Shown in pieces: positions 9,361-18,320 of a DNA stretch of 64,000 nt. Every line of letters begins with the position of its first letter. Position 1 is the stretch's first letter. The notes under the pieces were generated by a model. That model was not told the DNA's origin, ran no database searches, and saw nothing but the letters and a program-made list of their open reading frames with translations. Source of the DNA: Shewanella sp. OPT22 (lineage in GTDB: Bacteria; Pseudomonadota; Gammaproteobacteria; Enterobacterales; Shewanellaceae). Made by a program: the position numbers and the translations under genes. The stretch is taken from assembly GCF_004168585.1 (NCBI RefSeq), contig NZ_PGVH01000056.1:1-64000 (forward strand), in the 5' to 3' direction.

Positions 9361-9453
9361 TGCTTCTAAAGTTATACCCATTCCGACGCACTTTCCTCTA
9401 AAAACATAAAACCGTTACAATAACAATTCAATATCAGAGCAAAGGTCTGTCCT

Positions 9454-10053
9454 ATGGCTTATTCCTGCGACACCATTTTATCCAGTGCTTTTATAAGAAC
9501 ACTGAGTGAAATGGAGGTGAATGGGAAAACCCATGGAGTAATGTCAGTGCATGATAAAGATTTTGCTATCACTATTATTGACCATAGAATTGTCAATGCA
9601 GTTCGATTAGATAACCCCAACTCTTCATTGAAAACTTTTTGGAATCAACTTACAAGAACAGGAAGTTGTGCAAACATAGTGAAAGCTTTTAGAAACGCCC
9701 ACGTAGATCAAATACCCAAAGCACCACCAATAATCAAAGACGGCTATAACTGGTTAGGAATAAAAGAAACTGATATCAATATCAATCTTGTTTTTGAAGA
9801 GTTAGCCCTGACACCGTCTCAATCTGTCATTGATGGTATCTGGAATATACGAGGCGATTCAAAACAAACCTTAAACTGTACTGATGACGAAGCATCGGAG
9901 AGCAGTTCAATTTCTCATTATTCTGTCAACTCAACAACACAACTTAGCTTTAACTTTGGAGGTAGCATTCCTTCTCAAAACGATGACAGTGGATTTGATG
10001 ATAGCTTTAACGATGTGTTACTTAGAAATGGGTATGTGAGACTGCCATATTAG
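9454..10053 (+). CDS. Hypothetical orphan protein, 199 residues
   Basis: The frame is intact, with an AAAGGT ribosome binding site 8 bases before the ATG. There is no signal peptide or membrane segment. The N-terminal 130 residues look globular. The tail (about 145-190) is Ser/Asp/Asn-rich and probably disordered. I recognise no family. It is an isolated gene between the gcvA region and thiI (convergent with thiI). Like several other orphans in this window it interrupts otherwise conserved gene order. A secreted effector is one possibility but nothing in the sequence shows it. Confidence 0.55.
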   Translation: MAYSCDTILSSAFIRTLSEMEVNGKTHGVMSVHDKDFAITIIDHRIVNAVRLDNPNSSLKTFWNQLTRTGSCANIVKAFRNAHVDQIPKAPPIIKDGYNWLGIKETDININLVFEELALTPSQSVIDGIWNIRGDSKQTLNCTDDEASESSSISHYSVNSTTQLSFNFGGSIPSQNDDSGFDDSFNDVLLRNGYVRLPY

Positions 10054-10096
10054 ATTGCTAGCTGAGTTATCTTGCGCTCAGCTAGCACAAAACAGG

Positions 10097-11551
10097 TTAT
10101 GGGCGATAAACCTTAACGTTCGTATGACCTTGTTCCATCAAATAAAGCGCTTGCAGCTTACTCATGACACCACGGTCACAATAAAGCAAGTAAGAACGGT
10201 TTTGATCTAAATCGGCAAATTGAGTACCGAGTTTAAAGAAAGGAATATGAACAACTTCAATGCCATCAAGTTCAAGTGGCGCAGCTTCTTCTTCTTCAGC
10301 TGAACGAATATCAATCACGACCTCATCAGAGGTCAAATCTTTAACCGTTTCAGTCTCGGTAACTTGAGCATCCATCTCTGCTGCAATATCACGAACGTTC
10401 ATTATGACCGCTTTCTCAGCAGTCTTAGCAACAAGCTCTTCTGTGAACTTTTCTTCTTCGGAGAGAATTTTAGACAGTACCGCTTTCACTGTTGGCTTTT
10501 GTGAAATAACACCACAATATTCAGGAATTGATTTAGCAAAATCTTCTGTGCCAATGACACGAGACTCATCAATGATGTCTTGCTTATCCATGGTGATAAG
10601 TGGACGCAAAATTAATAAATCAGTGCTGCGGTCAATCACATTTAAATTGGTCAAGGTTTGGCTAGAAACTTGACCTAGACTTTCACCTGTTACCAGTGCT
10701 TGAATTTTTAGACGGTCTGCAACTTGAGTTGCAACTTTCATCATCATGCGCTTTAAGATGACACCCATTTGACCGTTATCGATACGCTCTAAGATCTCAG
10801 TAACGACATCTTCAAATGGAATAGTAATGAATTTAACTTTGTGCGATTCGCCGTATTTCTTCCATAAGTGATACGCTACCTGCTTAACGCCAATTTCATG
10901 TTGAGCGCCACCTAAGTTAAAGAAGCAGTAATGCGTTCTTGCACCTTTCTTTATGAACTGAAAGCTTGATACACCAGAGTCAAAACCACCAGAGATCAAT
11001 GAAAGTACATCTTCTTGCGTCGCAATTGGGAAGCCACCTAAACCGTCAACGCGTTCAACGACCATATAGAGTTTATCTTGACTGATCTCAAGATTAATCG
11101 TCATATCTGGATTTTTAAGTTTTACACCTGAAGCTTCAGTATGTTGATTTAGCCCGCCACCAACATAACGCTCTACGTCGTTAGACTTAAAGTCATGCTT
11201 GCCGTTTCGCTTCACACGAACACAAAACGTTTTACCGACTAATTTGTCTTTATACAACGGTAATGCATGCTGATAGATATCATCCATGGTTTCAAAGCTG
11301 AATTCTTGAACTTGCAATGAATGCGCTATCCCAGGAATACAACCTAGACGTTCACTTACCGCTGCAACTAATTCATCTGAACCATTGGGTACATTAACTA
11401 AAATCTTATCCCACTGACGTTGAACCGCTACCCCATCATCCACACGTTTTAGAACATTACGCATATTTGATTCAAGCATTTTGGTAAAGCGAACCCTTAC
11501 CGAGCGGCTTTTCATCATAATTTCAGGGTATAACTTAACAATAAACTTCAT
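10097..11551 (-). CDS. thiI: tRNA 4-thiouridine synthase / thiamine sulfur carrier ThiI
   Basis: 484 residues from the start I prefer ([11 protein letters not shown], matching E. coli ThiI), 10 codons inside a longer open frame. The order is an N-terminal ferredoxin-like and THUMP RNA-binding region, then the PP-loop adenylating motif S-G-G-F-D-S-G near 190. A C-terminal rhodanese domain holds the active cysteine in [10 protein letters not shown]. ThiI transfers sulfur to U8 of tRNA and to ThiS for thiamine. The rhodanese extension is present and complete, as in enterobacterial and Shewanella proteins. In many relatives pomB-pomA lies directly beside it; here about 8 kb of accessory genes intervene. 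Confidence 0.95.
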   Translation of the reverse strand: MKFIVKLYPEIMMKSRSVRVRFTKMLESNMRNVLKRVDDGVAVQRQWDKILVNVPNGSDELVAAVSERLGCIPGIAHSLQVQEFSFETMDDIYQHALPLYKDKLVGKTFCVRVKRNGKHDFKSNDVERYVGGGLNQHTEASGVKLKNPDMTINLEISQDKLYMVVERVDGLGGFPIATQEDVLSLISGGFDSGVSSFQFIKKGARTHYCFFNLGGAQHEIGVKQVAYHLWKKYGESHKVKFITIPFEDVVTEILERIDNGQMGVILKRMMMKVATQVADRLKIQALVTGESLGQVSSQTLTNLNVIDRSTDLLILRPLITMDKQDIIDESRVIGTEDFAKSIPEYCGVISQKPTVKAVLSKILSEEEKFTEELVAKTAEKAVIMNVRDIAAEMDAQVTETETVKDLTSDEVVIDIRSAEEEEAAPLELDGIEVVHIPFFKLGTQFADLDQNRSYLLYCDRGVMSKLQALYLMEQGHTNVKVYRP

Positions 11552-12027
11552 TGGGTTTCCGCAGTAACAAAGATTGAACAAAAAAGTGGCGCAAATTATA
11601 CAGTGTCAACGCTCAATTGCATAATCTGAGTTTCAAAATTTGAGCATTCTGATGTGAGTTTTTGATTTTCTATGAAGGATACAGTTTTATTTAAAACTAA
11701 CTGCGACGAAGAGTTTTCGCCGTAAGATACCATGCTACATAACAAATAGGGATATTCCAGTTAGCACTTTTAAGCAATCAATATTCTCCAAGTGAAGCAG
11801 AGATTTTTAGATAAAACAAAAGCAGCTATATATGTGCGTCAACATAAGCAGTTATAATTTGTTAAAAGTCATTTTTTGCTAATTGTTGGTAAACTAACAA
11901 CCGATTGAAAGACAATCACTTCTATTTTAAATATTACTTTATAAAAAATATTGATAATCAGTTGGTTAAATTTCTCAAAACACTTAGTTCCAACATAATC
12001 TTTTGGTTAATGGATAGATACTATCTA
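11552..12027. other. Intergenic stretch upstream of thiI, no gene seen
   Basis: About 475 A/T-rich bases between the thiI start and the end of the lipoprotein gene. It must hold the thiI promoter (minus strand) and the lipoprotein gene terminator. I see no convincing gene, tRNA or long repeat. Confidence 0.6.
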
Positions 12028-14067
12028 TTATTCTTCAATCAATTCATTCAAAGCAGAATCATTAAACCCAAGTTTTCCACCTTCAATTCTAGTGCCTTGC
12101 TCAATAAGCTCTCCAATAAATAGATAATTTACTGAACGCCCATCAAATTGTACTGACTCTTTAGAGGTCAAAATAAATGGCTCGCTAAAATCCTTAAAGA
12201 TAGATGAATATTCTCTTCGTATGTCTTGCGGTATGCGAACAACCATCACTGACTTTTCGTTTATACTTCTTATTTCCCACAAACTTTCAGTTTCTTCTGA
12301 AGTAATAACACGCTCTAAGCTCGGAGGGTTATACGTATCAGGTGAAAGCGACCAGAGTTCAAGCCCCTTTACACCACTTGAAGACTCTTTAAAACAAAGA
12401 TAATTGAGCTTAGTGGGTTCATAACTCCTACCGATAAGTAGGCCTGCGCAATTTCCATATTGCTCTTTGTTGATAAGATCTTCTGGAGTAGATAGAAAAA
12501 AAACATCTATAGTGTCAAACATTCTTATAATGTCTACTGTTACTGCTTGGTTATAACGTGAGGGGTACCCTCCATAGTTAAAAATATTCGTATTTTTATT
12601 AAAGCCGTTAAACAAGTAGACATCGTTGTTTGCTCTTAAATTTAGATTATAAGCGTTCCCAGTGCTATCTAGCCTAAAGGCTCTGTCAGTTGGGAGTAAC
12701 CATGTATCAAGCTCACTATGTAGCCTTAAGAGTGAATTAATATCTAACCCAGCAACGGAATGCTGCATTGCATCTACCACAAAATTGATTTGATTATTAT
12801 GTAAATCCTGAACTAAATAATCATTACCGTTATTGGTGTCTCTTGAAATTGATAAATTTTTTGATAAGTTAACTTCACCAGCGCTAGTAAGCATGGTTGC
12901 ACCATTAAACTTACCAAGTCCAAATATAAAATTTCCATCATTATCGATTCGTGTTATTCCACTGCCATCTTCCATTGCACGATAAGTGGTAAATGTATAA
13001 TTTTCCTCCTCAGCATCTTGACTGCTAAAAATTCTTTGAGTTGATGTCCTATTATGCTGCAGAATATTTAGACCTATTTGGTGAGCCTCAGCTTCAAATA
13101 AAGCATTCAAGAAATTAGTAGGAGTCGAGTTAGCCATTGCTCTTTGTACATTAAGGAGGTTACGTAAGACGAAGAAAGGATTAAATATACTGCTTACTGT
13201 TTCTGAATTAAATTTAATTGAGGAAGTATTACTATTTGTAATTTCATCTGTAATCGGAACGCTCATTGCAATAATGGTATCTAATAGAGCTGTTTTGTGA
13301 ATATCGTAAAAATTAACATTAATACCAGATTGTTTATTCGTACCAATCAGTTCGAGTGAACTATGTAATTCATTTAAATTGCCTGACATAAACATCAAGA
13401 TTAGATTCAAAATATTCTCATCTGAGAATAAATCTGTACTTTCAGCAACCTCAGAAACATTTTCACTCATAAGCTCATTAATATTCGACAAATTTTCAGC
13501 CAATACTCCTGCCATAACATTCGACATATGCTTCATGTGTAGTGCTTCAGCATATTCTTTCGAGTTGTTATTCGCAGTTTTCAAAATCGACATATAGTCG
13601 CTAGCCATTGAAAAATCTAACTTATATTTTTTATTAAGCGCTTTTTTACTGTAATTAGCTCCAAACTTTTTGTGTGAATGATAATGCTGCATCGTGCTAA
13701 ACATACTCACTACTGTAGATCTTGGTTCGGCAATTAGGCGATACGGAAGATTGATTTTAAGACCTGTGTTCATATCGATAGAGTTATTGGTTATTTCTGC
13801 AACGATAGAACATTGTTTAACTTGCTCAGAGCTCACTGAATTGAAAGTGAAATGACTATTTTTATCAGTAAAAACCATACTCTCAGAGTCATCGCAAAGA
13901 GTATTACTGTTACAATCTAGACAGACTTTGGCATTGTACAGAGTATTATTTATGACTCTGCCTTCATGGCTAATTTTTTGAGCTTTCGTAATCTTATTGG
14001 CTTTTTCATTACAGCCAATTAATAAAAACGATACTAATACGATCAATGAAAATCTGTGTAAATCCAT
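12028..14067 (-). CDS. Large lipoprotein with carboxypeptidase-regulatory-like N-terminal domain
   Basis: 679 residues. The N terminus is a lipoprotein signal peptide with lipobox L-L-I-G-C19 and no Asp at +2, so outer membrane anchoring is plausible. Residues 35-75 (GRVINNTLYNAKVCLDCNSN, then a CDDSES turn) match the small beta domains often written as V-x-D-G-x-L-x-x-A-x-V-x-L-D-x-N. These occur at the N terminus of large marine gammaproteobacterial surface lipoproteins. The remaining 600 residues are unrecognised, with beta-rich character toward the end. It is a single gene in the accessory stretch between thiI and pomB. Function unknown. Confidence 0.65.
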   Translation of the reverse strand: MDLHRFSLIVLVSFLLIGCNEKANKITKAQKISHEGRVINNTLYNAKVCLDCNSNTLCDDSESMVFTDKNSHFTFNSVSSEQVKQCSIVAEITNNSIDMNTGLKINLPYRLIAEPRSTVVSMFSTMQHYHSHKKFGANYSKKALNKKYKLDFSMASDYMSILKTANNNSKEYAEALHMKHMSNVMAGVLAENLSNINELMSENVSEVAESTDLFSDENILNLILMFMSGNLNELHSSLELIGTNKQSGINVNFYDIHKTALLDTIIAMSVPITDEITNSNTSSIKFNSETVSSIFNPFFVLRNLLNVQRAMANSTPTNFLNALFEAEAHQIGLNILQHNRTSTQRIFSSQDAEEENYTFTTYRAMEDGSGITRIDNDGNFIFGLGKFNGATMLTSAGEVNLSKNLSISRDTNNGNDYLVQDLHNNQINFVVDAMQHSVAGLDINSLLRLHSELDTWLLPTDRAFRLDSTGNAYNLNLRANNDVYLFNGFNKNTNIFNYGGYPSRYNQAVTVDIIRMFDTIDVFFLSTPEDLINKEQYGNCAGLLIGRSYEPTKLNYLCFKESSSGVKGLELWSLSPDTYNPPSLERVITSEETESLWEIRSINEKSVMVVRIPQDIRREYSSIFKDFSEPFILTSKESVQFDGRSVNYLFIGELIEQGTRIEGGKLGFNDSALNELIEE

Positions 14068-14188
14068 TACTACTCACCTACCTTGATTGATTACCAAAGC
14101 TTAGGAGATAACAAGTGAATTTCAAATTACAGGCTCTTTTCATAAGAGCCAACCATCTATCGGTTCAAACTTAGTTCAAAAAATAGCG

Positions 14189-14989
14189 CTATGCGATGGC
14201 TTTAATCAATCCCATTTCGAACCAAGCTTGTAACGCTTGTAGCACTTCAATAGGTGCTTGTGATTCATCAAAATATTCAAGCATAGCTTCACATTGCTGA
14301 GCAAAATTAGTACCTTGAATAAAACCTTCAATAAGCTCAAGTTGATATGGCATGATTGAAGTAAACTCGGTGAGTCTCGATTCACCACGCCATAGTAACC
14401 AATGACGTTGATACTCAAGATCGGGGTCTGGTGGCATTTTTTCAGCTTTCACTGCTTGCCAAATTTCTACTGCGTTCGACTCGCAAGTGAACAACTGCAC
14501 ACTGGGATGAAAGCGCAGCTGAGTTTCAGGCCACTGTTCAGCGGGTAGTGCTTGTAAGTCAGAAAAGCTGGCTCTTTCAGTATCACCTGCATCAAATGAG
14601 TTTAATAATCGTCGTTCAAAGCGAGCAATTTCAGCCATTTGTGGATAATCACTGAACGGCTCAGTTTGCGATAAAAATTCGGGTAATTCATCACAAAATT
14701 GCCTTAATGACTTAAATTTCGATGGTTTTGAATTAATGTAAGCACGAACCATATCTTCAAACCAATCATCCCCTAAATAATGGGCAAGAATGTCATGATC
14801 GGTTTCAATGGTAGAGCGTAATCTCGCATAATAAGCATTAGCGTAAATCACTAACCTCGTATTAGCGGTGATATTACCCTGCTCAACAACATGTTGGTTG
14901 AACGGGTGTGACTCTAAATTATTGTTCGCTAGATTCGCTTCTAGGATGTAGTCAAAAAAGCCTTCTTGTAATTCTCGTAACTGGCTCAT
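14189..14989 (-). CDS. DUF2063 partner protein of the MNIO enzyme (BufC/HvfC-like)
   Basis: 266 residues. The N-terminal DUF2063 domain (LRELQEGFFDYIL to about residue 100) has the family features Y-A-N-A-Y-Y-A-R-L and D-D-W-F-E-D-M-V-R-A-Y. The C-terminal half is the helical tail usual for HvfC/BufC. In studied systems this protein presents the precursor peptide to the DUF692 oxidase. Its ATG overlaps the bufB-like stop by 4 bases, so translation is coupled. It is the last gene of the three-gene unit; no DoxX gene, common in such operons, is present. Confidence 0.85.
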   Translation of the reverse strand: MSQLRELQEGFFDYILEANLANNNLESHPFNQHVVEQGNITANTRLVIYANAYYARLRSTIETDHDILAHYLGDDWFEDMVRAYINSKPSKFKSLRQFCDELPEFLSQTEPFSDYPQMAEIARFERRLLNSFDAGDTERASFSDLQALPAEQWPETQLRFHPSVQLFTCESNAVEIWQAVKAEKMPPDPDLEYQRHWLLWRGESRLTEFTSIMPYQLELIEGFIQGTNFAQQCEAMLEYFDESQAPIEVLQALQAWFEMGLIKAIA

Positions 14990-15843
14990 ACTGCTACCTT
15001 ATCAAAAGTCTGTGCAGCAATTTGTCTTGCTTGATCGAGTTCAGCCACTAACTCGTTTAATGGTGGAATGTTGTCGTCACGTTCAATCATAGTGCTAACC
15101 ATGCCATAACGCTGAAGTGTGTAGGCATAGAGTTCCCATACACTCTTAGGTACATCATGGTCATGAGTATCAATGACGTAATCCCCAAAGTCACTGTGTC
15201 CAGCTAGATGGAACTGCTGCACTCTTCTTGGATCAATATGATCGATGTATTCTTTAGGATTAAAATCGTGATTTCGACTGCTTACATAAATATTATTAAT
15301 ATCGAGTAAAATTAAAGAGTCTGCTCTATCAGCAACTTCTTGTAAAAACTCCCACTCACTCATTTCAGATTCTTTGTAAGACATATAGCTAGAAACATTC
15401 TCAATCAAAATTCGACGACCTAAAAAGTCCTGAACTTGAGCAATTCGATTTGCTACGTGATCGATGGTTTCTTCAGTGTAAGGTAACGGCAAAAGATCAT
15501 GACTATTTAAGCCATGAATAGAACTCCAACAGATATGATCTGATATCCACTTAGGATTAATTTCATTCGCTAATGTTTTTAGCGATTTTAAGTAATCCAT
15601 ATCTAATGGGTCGGTACTACCGATTGTCATCGACACGCCATGCATTACGACAGGGTATCGTTCAGCCATTGCATGTAAATAATATTTAGGCTTTCCACCT
15701 GCAACCATATAGTTTTCAGACAATATTTCAAACCAATCTACGTTAGGAGATTGGTTTAAAATATCTTCGAAATGATTGGTTCTTAAACCTAATCCAAAAC
15801 CAAGTGATGGGTGAAGTAAACTTTCAGAATTCATATCAGACAT
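14986..15843 (-). CDS. DUF692 multinuclear non-heme iron oxidase (BufB/HvfB-like)
   Basis: 285 residues from the ATG at 15843; a GTG two codons upstream is also possible. A TIM-barrel enzyme of the MNIO (DUF692) family. It opens with the signature L-G-F-G-L-G-L-R and has metal-ligand-bearing segments along the barrel: V-M-H-G-V-S, I-S-D-H-I-C-W, I-E-N-V-S-S-Y, D-I-N-N-I-Y-V, F-H-L-A-G-H and D-T-H-D-H. All expected His, Asp and Glu clusters appear present. MNIO enzymes modify cysteine residues of a ribosomally made precursor, here the duplicated bufferin encoded upstream. A palindrome lies between the two genes. Confidence 0.9.
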   Translation of the reverse strand: MSDMNSESLLHPSLGFGLGLRTNHFEDILNQSPNVDWFEILSENYMVAGGKPKYYLHAMAERYPVVMHGVSMTIGSTDPLDMDYLKSLKTLANEINPKWISDHICWSSIHGLNSHDLLPLPYTEETIDHVANRIAQVQDFLGRRILIENVSSYMSYKESEMSEWEFLQEVADRADSLILLDINNIYVSSRNHDFNPKEYIDHIDPRRVQQFHLAGHSDFGDYVIDTHDHDVPKSVWELYAYTLQRYGMVSTMIERDDNIPPLNELVAELDQARQIAAQTFDKVAV

Positions 15844-15864
15844 GAGCACACTTTCTTAGAAGAA

Positions 15865-15886
15865 AGGTTGCGATGCATCGCAACCT
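15865..15886 (-). promoter_or_regulatory. 22-bp perfect palindrome between bufA-like and bufB-like genes
   Basis: A perfectly symmetrical 22-bp sequence centred on TGCA would fold in RNA into a stem of about 9 bp. On the minus strand it is followed by TTTCTTCT. It lies 21 bases past the precursor stop and 21 bases before the oxidase start. A leaky terminator or mRNA-stabilising hairpin would give much more precursor than enzyme; this is inferred from position. Confidence 0.6.
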
Positions 15887-15907
15887 AGATAAGCAAACAA
15901 AAGGTGA

Positions 15908-16357
15908 TTAACCTTTTTTACCACCGATGTCAGCACACGACTTAGCCGGTGCATTAACAAAACCAGTGCCTTTACAGCTTGCGTGACCACCACAAGCGTT
16001 TTTGTCAGTCTTACAATCGTTGTGACCTTTACATACGTTCACACCGTAGCACTTAACTAGATCGGCCTTAGCAACGCTGCCTTTCCACTTATCTTGTATT
16101 GAACCACCAACGTCTTTACAAGACTTGCTTGGCATCGCAACAAAACCTGTGCCTTTACAGCTAGCATGACCACCACAAGCATTGCTTTCAGTTTTACAGT
16201 CATTATGGCCTTTACAAACATTAACACCATAACAATGAACCAAGTCTGTACTAGCAGAAGAACTACCAGCTGGTGCAGCTTGAGCTGTTGAAGTTAAACC
16301 AGCCATAGCTAGTGCAAGAGTCGCGCCTGTGATTGCCGATTGTGCTTTCTTATTCAT
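15908..16357 (-). CDS. Double-repeat bufferin-type precursor (BufA2/DUF2282-like)
   Basis: 149 residues with a long Sec signal peptide (cleavage near A-Q-A, residue 27). Two near-identical bufferin cores follow: residues 39-85 and 100-146, period 61. Each carries six cysteines (C42, 48, 54, 61, 67, 80 and C103, 109, 115, 122, 128, 141) in the pattern [21 protein letters not shown] and a later SKSC/AKSC, each ending in GG. Bufferins are usually single-core, so an internal tandem duplication is apparent. By family knowledge such peptides are modified on Cys by the DUF692 enzyme and bind copper or other metals in the periplasm. A strong AAAGGA ribosome binding site precedes the ATG. Confidence 0.88.
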   Translation of the reverse strand: MNKKAQSAITGATLALAMAGLTSTAQAAPAGSSSASTDLVHCYGVNVCKGHNDCKTESNACGGHASCKGTGFVAMPSKSCKDVGGSIQDKWKGSVAKADLVKCYGVNVCKGHNDCKTDKNACGGHASCKGTGFVNAPAKSCADIGGKKG

Positions 16358-16612
16358 TAGAATTTCCTTTGCATCTTTATAAGGGTTATGTCTCTGAATG
16401 TGCTGTGCAAAATCGGCTCCCCCCTCTCATGCACATCATATTCGCAAACAAAGACCTGCCCCTGCCCAAGAAAATTTCAAAAGTACGAAAAAATCGCAAA
16501 AAATATCTGAGTTTGAGTTGTTAATAAATGAAAGTTTTAACAACTAAAATGATCGTTTACGCAATATTAAACGTGATTAATAACAGGTTACATACACAAA
16601 AAAAACACGATA

Positions 16613-18115
16613 ATGCCAACTAAGGGGAAAACCTATTACCTGGATATAACAATGACAAATTTAACAACACATACTACAAATACGAGCAAATACTACTTGG
16701 ACATTAACCAAGAAAGTGTGAGTAGATTAGTAAGCATTGCTGATAATGCCATTGACCAAAAAGATAGCTGGCAGTCATTTACAATTAAAAGCCCAACAGG
16801 TAAGGAAAAAAAGTTTCAAGTTAAGCTTTCAACGAGTGACGATGGTAATAATAGAGAGGTATCGATTAGAAGAAATAATTTGGCTGCAAAGTTAAGTCGA
16901 AGTCGCTTACTTAGACGCTTCCTTGCAAATAAACCGACCGAAGAGACATCAAAGTATGAGCAAGCTCAAGCTATTTTAAAACGTTATGTCTTAAGTCGAC
17001 ATTCAATACGCAAGAATTCTGATGTAGCCCAAAATGTTAGTGCTTTAAAACCAGCACATCAACATCTACTCACACCAACACAGCTCCAACAATCTGCAGA
17101 ACCATTTAGGACATCAAGTGGCATCACTCATATTATTGAACCATCAAAAGTCATCGAACAAATACGACAAGACACATCAGCAAAAGACCAAATAGCGATT
17201 GTAATTGGACTTGAAGGCACGTTATGCCGTTCAGAAGGTATTGATTCGGCAGCATCAGAACAGGCACGTCTATTGGACTCTGAAATGCCTAAAGCTATTA
17301 AAAAACTTAAGAACGAACGGCCTGAAATTCGCCTTATACTGAGTAGTCAAAAGCCACACACTCAAAAAAACGATGTTTTGGAACAGCTCCGAAAATGTGG
17401 ACTCACTCCTAATGATTTCGATCTTATTCATTGTGATGGAGATCCTGAATTTGAATATGAGCACCCAACGACACAAGGGCAAATTGCCAACTCTAAGTCA
17501 GCTGTAGGAAAAAAAGAGTGCCTTTTATCTTCCTTAAATAAATTAGCAGAAGAACCTTGGCTCCCAAGTAAAGTTGTTATGATTGATCAATCAAATGAAG
17601 AGCTTAAGGATGTTGCACAATCATGTCGTGAGTTCGTAGGATCAGAATTAGCTTTTCAAGCGTATCAGACTCACTTAGATCAACACTTAACTTATCTAAA
17701 AGAAAATACGCCAGACGCTAATAGAGAAGGAGCAAATGCACTTTATCAGGTGCACCAAGCTTCTTTGGGTGAAAGTCAGACTTACCATGAAGAAGACTTA
17801 AGAGATGAACAGACTACTTCGAGAACGAACATTACTGAGCATGATACACATTCAACAAATGTTGCAACCAATCAGGAATCCAGCATTGCTGAACAAATTT
17901 CGCTATCAGGAAGTAGATCGGTCAGTCCTGACATAACTATTGAACGAGGTTCATCATCAGAGGGTGAATTGGCCAGTTCTGACAACGTCGTTAATGAACA
18001 GAGCTCACCGTCGGAGAATGAGGAAATCCACTTAAATAGCAATATTACCGAGAAAGACTTACTGGATCGTGCCCCTTTCGCTGCCCAACATTACTATATG
18101 ATGTTACGAGGATAA
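16613..18115 (+). CDS. HAD-like protein with degenerate catalytic motifs (paralogue A)
   Basis: 500 residues, clearly paralogous to the next gene. Both share an N-terminal 80-residue domain (ending K-K-F-Q-V-K then a basic stretch), a helical linker (KRYVLSRHSI), a HAD-like core and the C-terminal tail H-Y-Y-x-M-L-R-G. Here HAD motif I reads I-V-I-G199-L-E201-G-T instead of D-x-D-x-T, and motif IV reads M-I-D-Q-S. The nucleophile and acid are therefore lost and phosphatase activity is unlikely. About 100 Ser/Thr/Glu-rich residues are inserted before the tail. Alignment with the paralogue favours a start at the ATG at 16652, but no ribosome binding site decides it. I cannot assign a function; a pseudo-enzyme or secreted factor is possible. 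Confidence 0.65.
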   Translation: MPTKGKTYYLDITMTNLTTHTTNTSKYYLDINQESVSRLVSIADNAIDQKDSWQSFTIKSPTGKEKKFQVKLSTSDDGNNREVSIRRNNLAAKLSRSRLLRRFLANKPTEETSKYEQAQAILKRYVLSRHSIRKNSDVAQNVSALKPAHQHLLTPTQLQQSAEPFRTSSGITHIIEPSKVIEQIRQDTSAKDQIAIVIGLEGTLCRSEGIDSAASEQARLLDSEMPKAIKKLKNERPEIRLILSSQKPHTQKNDVLEQLRKCGLTPNDFDLIHCDGDPEFEYEHPTTQGQIANSKSAVGKKECLLSSLNKLAEEPWLPSKVVMIDQSNEELKDVAQSCREFVGSELAFQAYQTHLDQHLTYLKENTPDANREGANALYQVHQASLGESQTYHEEDLRDEQTTSRTNITEHDTHSTNVATNQESSIAEQISLSGSRSVSPDITIERGSSSEGELASSDNVVNEQSSPSENEEIHLNSNITEKDLLDRAPFAAQHYYMMLRG

Positions 18116-18138
18116 TCGTCTGAGTAATAAAAAACCTT

Positions 18139-18170
18139 AATGAAGGCTTTAACGTAATAAAGCCTTCATT
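18139..18170 (+). terminator. Hairpin after HAD paralogue A
   Basis: A perfect 12-bp stem (AATGAAGGCTTT with AAAGCCTTCATT) and an 8-base loop lie about 25 bases past the stop. Only a weak T tract follows. A probable terminator separating the two paralogues. Confidence 0.6.
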
Positions 18171-18320
18171 TACTTAGCTAACAAAAGAATTTCATGAGTA
18201 ACTATAGATTTACAGAGAGTTAAGCTTGCTTAATATAAGGCTTTTTATCAATACACCTCTATTTTTATCAGCGATAATAAAGTTGAGGGTTAATAAGCTA
18301 ATGAGTTGAGGAGGTGAAAT

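Noticed and set aside
11905-12123. 72-codon plus-strand open frame in the thiI-lipoprotein gap
   Set aside because: Starts with TTG, no site, overlaps the end of the lipoprotein gene in antisense; composition as expected for A/T-rich noncoding DNA.
14132-14150. Stem GGCTCTT/AAGAGCC as terminator of the bufferin operon
   Set aside because: Good 7-bp stem but no T run on the transcribed strand; position is suggestive only.
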